DNA of 7,814 nt from SFTJ01 sp051871555. Its GTDB lineage: Bacteria; Bacteroidota; Bacteroidia; Bacteroidales; Muribaculaceae. Below, one piece after another: positions 6,269 to 7,814 of this stretch. The notes under the pieces are model-generated. The model saw only the letters and a list, made by a program, of their open reading frames with translations, made no database searches and was not told the origin of the DNA. How positions within the stretch are numbered: the stretch's first letter is position 1; every line of letters begins with the position of its first letter. The position numbers were made by a program, and so were the translations under genes. The stretch spans positions 1-7,814 of the forward strand of contig JBJECZ010000085.1 of assembly GCA_051871555.1 (NCBI GenBank), in the 5' to 3' direction.

Positions 6269-7216
6269 ATGCTCAGAACATTAGTTTGTACCATATTTTA
6301 TGTTTTTTTGGGATGCGGCTTGGTTGTGGCTCAACAACCAATCAAATCGCAAAAATATCTCAACTACATCGAAAAATACCACAGCATAGCGCAAGAGCAG
6401 CAACAACTGCACGGCATACCGGCAAGCATCACTCTGGCGCAAGGACTGCTTGAAAGCCAATGCGGCGAGAGCCGTCTTGCCCGCGAAGGCAACAACCATT
6501 TTGGCATTAAGTGCACCGGATGGAGCGGCGACACCATTCGCCACGACGACGATGAGCTGCAAGAGTGCTTTCGCCGCTACCCGTCGGCTGAGCAATCGTA
6601 TGCCGACCACTCGCTGTTTCTCAAGCGCAAGCGATACACTCCGCTGTTTTCGCTCTCCGTGACCGATTATGCCGCTTGGGCACGAACCCTGAAAAAATGC
6701 GGCTATGCCACCGACCCCTCTTATCCCGACAAACTCATCAGAATCATTGAAACCTACGAGCTGTATCGCTACGACAGCGCCGACTACAAGCCCTCGAAAA
6801 AAACGCCGGCAGAACCCGACGAAGTGCAGCCCGTGGTTGAAATCAGCGACGAACAGCTGGCATCGGAAATCGGCAATCAGCACGTCATACGCCGCCGTTG
6901 GGGGCTCTATTATGTGGTGGCACACGAAGGCGACACTTTTGCTTCGCTCGCAAAGGAACTAAACATCAAGGACAGCAAACTTGCCAAATTCAACGACCTC
7001 AACAAAAAACAGGCTATAGCCCCAGGCGAAACCATCTGGATTCAAGAGAAAGAAAACAAAGCCGCCATGGGCAACGACACCCACACCGTGCAAGCAGGCG
7101 AAACGTTGCACTCCATATCGCAATACTACGGCATTCGCCTGAAGAACCTTGCCAAAATGAACCACATAAAAGAAAATGCCGACCTTGAAGCCGGCACCAC
7201 GCTGCTTTTGCGATAA
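6269..7216 (+). CDS. Secreted N-acetylglucosaminidase with two LysM repeats
   Basis: The 315-aa protein has a signal peptide (residues 1-21, cut in LVVA-QQ). Residues about 30-168 are a GH73/FlgJ-type glucosaminidase domain with ASITLAQGLLESQCGES, where E62 is the likely catalytic acid, then NNHFGIKC, YPSAEQSYADHSLFL and GYATDPSYPDKL, whose Y146 is the conserved tyrosine of the family. A Pro/Glu-rich linker (about 173-195) leads to two LysM peptidoglycan-binding repeats at about 214-258 and 271-314, each with the GDT/GET and (A/I)PGETIWI or EAGTTLLL pattern. It should cleave the glycan strand of peptidoglycan in the periplasm or at the surface, in cell-wall turnover or division. It diverges from cdd and stands alone. 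The ATG has an A/T-rich leader and no Shine-Dalgarno. Confidence 0.93.
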   Translation: MLRTLVCTIFYVFLGCGLVVAQQPIKSQKYLNYIEKYHSIAQEQQQLHGIPASITLAQGLLESQCGESRLAREGNNHFGIKCTGWSGDTIRHDDDELQECFRRYPSAEQSYADHSLFLKRKRYTPLFSLSVTDYAAWARTLKKCGYATDPSYPDKLIRIIETYELYRYDSADYKPSKKTPAEPDEVQPVVEISDEQLASEIGNQHVIRRRWGLYYVVAHEGDTFASLAKELNIKDSKLAKFNDLNKKQAIAPGETIWIQEKENKAAMGNDTHTVQAGETLHSISQYYGIRLKNLAKMNHIKENADLEAGTTLLLR

Positions 7217-7218
7217 CA

Positions 7219-7244
7219 TTAGGGGCTGACCGTATTTTCCCTAA
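7219..7244 (+). terminator. Weak hairpin after the glucosaminidase gene
   Basis: TTAGGGG (7219-7225) pairs with TCCCTAA (7238-7244), including one G-U pair, around a 12-nt loop, two bases after the stop codon. No T-run follows, so intrinsic termination is doubtful. A second small hairpin, GGTAA/TTACC, follows at 7250-7262. Confidence 0.25.
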
Positions 7245-7283
7245 ATAATGGTAACTTTTACCCAAATTGAGGTAATAATTCAT

Positions 7284-7295
7284 TGCATCGATGCA
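7284..7295. promoter_or_regulatory. Perfect 12-bp palindrome, candidate operator
   Basis: TGCATCGATGCA is a perfect inverted repeat lying 2 bp upstream of the -7 box at 7298-7305, in the spacer where RNA polymerase sits. A dimeric regulator bound here could control the flavoprotein gene. The regulator is not in the window. Confidence 0.4.
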
Positions 7296-7297
7296 CC

Positions 7298-7305
7298 TAT
7301 CTTTG
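7298..7305 (+). promoter_or_regulatory. -7 box of the flavoprotein gene
   Basis: TATCTTTG matches the Bacteroidetes -7 consensus exactly and lies 31 bp before the ATG at 7337. No -33 TTTG is visible about 20 bp upstream, so the promoter may need an activator or be weak. Confidence 0.55.
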
Positions 7306-7336
7306 CAAAAAAAGAATAAACACAAAAACATCAATT

Positions 7337-7814
7337 ATGAGCAAGAAAGTATTGATAATTACAACCAGTTTGCGAGCTAACAGCAACTCAACCCAACTTG
7401 CAAACATGTTTATGGAAGGAGCAAAGCAAAACGGCAATCAAGTGGAGATGATTTCTTTGCAAAACAAACACATTGAGTTTTGTCGCGGATGCCTCGCCTG
7501 TCAAACACTCAGGAAATGCGTAATCAACGACGATATGAACGCCATCATACCCAAGATGCATGATGCCGACGTGATAGCATTTGCCACACCCATCTACTAC
7601 TATGAGATGAGCGGACAAATGAAAACCTTGCTCGACCGTGCCAATGCGCTTTACGGCTCTGACTATCATTTCCGCGACATATATATGCTCACGGCAGCAG
7701 CTGAGGACTCTCATGAGGTGCCGCAAAGAGCCATTGATGGGCTTGGTGGATGGATTGAGTGTTTTGAGAATGCCCGTCTTGCAGGAACAGTGTTTGCCGG
7801 CGGTGTTAGCGATG
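7337..7814 (+). CDS. Iron-sulfur-flavoprotein-like FMN reductase (partial, 3' end cut)
   Basis: The gene starts at the ATG at 7337 after an A-rich leader and runs open for 159 codons to the window edge. It has a flavodoxin-like fold: KKVLIITTSLRANSNSTQLA (residues 3-22) contains the FMN-phosphate loop, ATPIYYYEMSGQMKTLLDR (about 83-101) is the conserved segment after the central strand, and NDDM (64-67) is typical of NADPH-dependent FMN reductases. C49, C52, C55 and C61 form C-x2-C-x2-C-x5-C, which fits the compact cluster motif of iron-sulfur flavoproteins (C-x2-C-x2-C-x4-7-C). It is therefore likely a cytoplasmic redox protein moving electrons between NAD(P)H, FMN and possibly a 4Fe-4S cluster. 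It could instead be a cluster-free flavodoxin-family quinone or FMN reductase. The missing part is probably about 20-40 residues. Confidence 0.88.
   Translation, partial: MSKKVLIITTSLRANSNSTQLANMFMEGAKQNGNQVEMISLQNKHIEFCRGCLACQTLRKCVINDDMNAIIPKMHDADVIAFATPIYYYEMSGQMKTLLDRANALYGSDYHFRDIYMLTAAAEDSHEVPQRAIDGLGGWIECFENARLAGTVFAGGVSD

Noticed and set aside
6281..6925. A 214-codon minus-strand open frame opposite the glucosaminidase.
   Set aside because: The plus-strand gene has clear GH73 and LysM motifs; the antisense translation is low-complexity and hydrophobic without a family signature.
7247..7269. Similarity of AATGGTAAC...ACCCAAATTG to the 33-bp repeats near the IS.
   Set aside because: Only eight bases (AATGGTAA) match without gaps; in A/T-rich intergenic DNA this is likely chance.
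7388..7726. A 112-codon minus-strand open frame near the right edge.
   Set aside because: It is antisense to the flavoprotein gene, whose FMN and cysteine motifs are unmistakable and which continues past the edge.

Overview
The window looks like a Bacteroidota chromosome segment, most likely order Bacteroidales. Four promoter-like boxes match the Bacteroidetes -7 consensus TAnnTTTG. Start codons follow A/T-rich leaders with no Shine-Dalgarno sequence. The protein families also fit: CE1-type esterases, a 'DSPDQ'-domain alpha/beta hydrolase, and a glucosaminidase with LysM repeats. I cannot name the genus from sequence alone.

Layout. (1) Bases 1-1447 are one apparently intact IS4-family insertion sequence, with perfect 21-bp terminal inverted repeats and a 411-aa DDE transposase on the minus strand. 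A terminator-like hairpin sits just inside each end. (2) Bases 1474-1572 hold three imperfect 33-bp tandem repeats that run up to the stop codon of the next gene. (3) Bases 1572-6215 are a minus-strand cluster. In transcription order it is cytidine deaminase (cdd), then 9 bp later a secreted single-domain alpha/beta hydrolase, then 96 bp later a secreted protein of about 910 aa with an Ig-like N-terminal region and two tandem esterase domains. (4) On the plus strand, diverging from cdd, is a secreted N-acetylglucosaminidase with two LysM repeats (6269-7216). (5) From 7337 to the window edge is the start of an iron-sulfur-flavoprotein-like NAD(P)H/FMN reductase, preceded by a -7 box and a perfect 12-bp palindrome.

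How the genes relate. The cdd-hydrolase pair is probably co-transcribed. The tandem esterase may share the transcript or have its own start. The two exported hydrolases together carry three alpha/beta-hydrolase domains, which suggests release of ester-linked groups from complex glycans or other esters outside the cytoplasm; the substrate is inferred. The glucosaminidase probably remodels peptidoglycan. The flavoprotein looks like a separately regulated redox gene.

I found no strong evidence for a wholly new multi-gene system. The most interesting points are the insulated architecture of the insertion sequence, the 33-bp repeats with a hairpin preserved through G-U pairs, the two-esterase fusion, and the palindrome in front of the flavoprotein gene.
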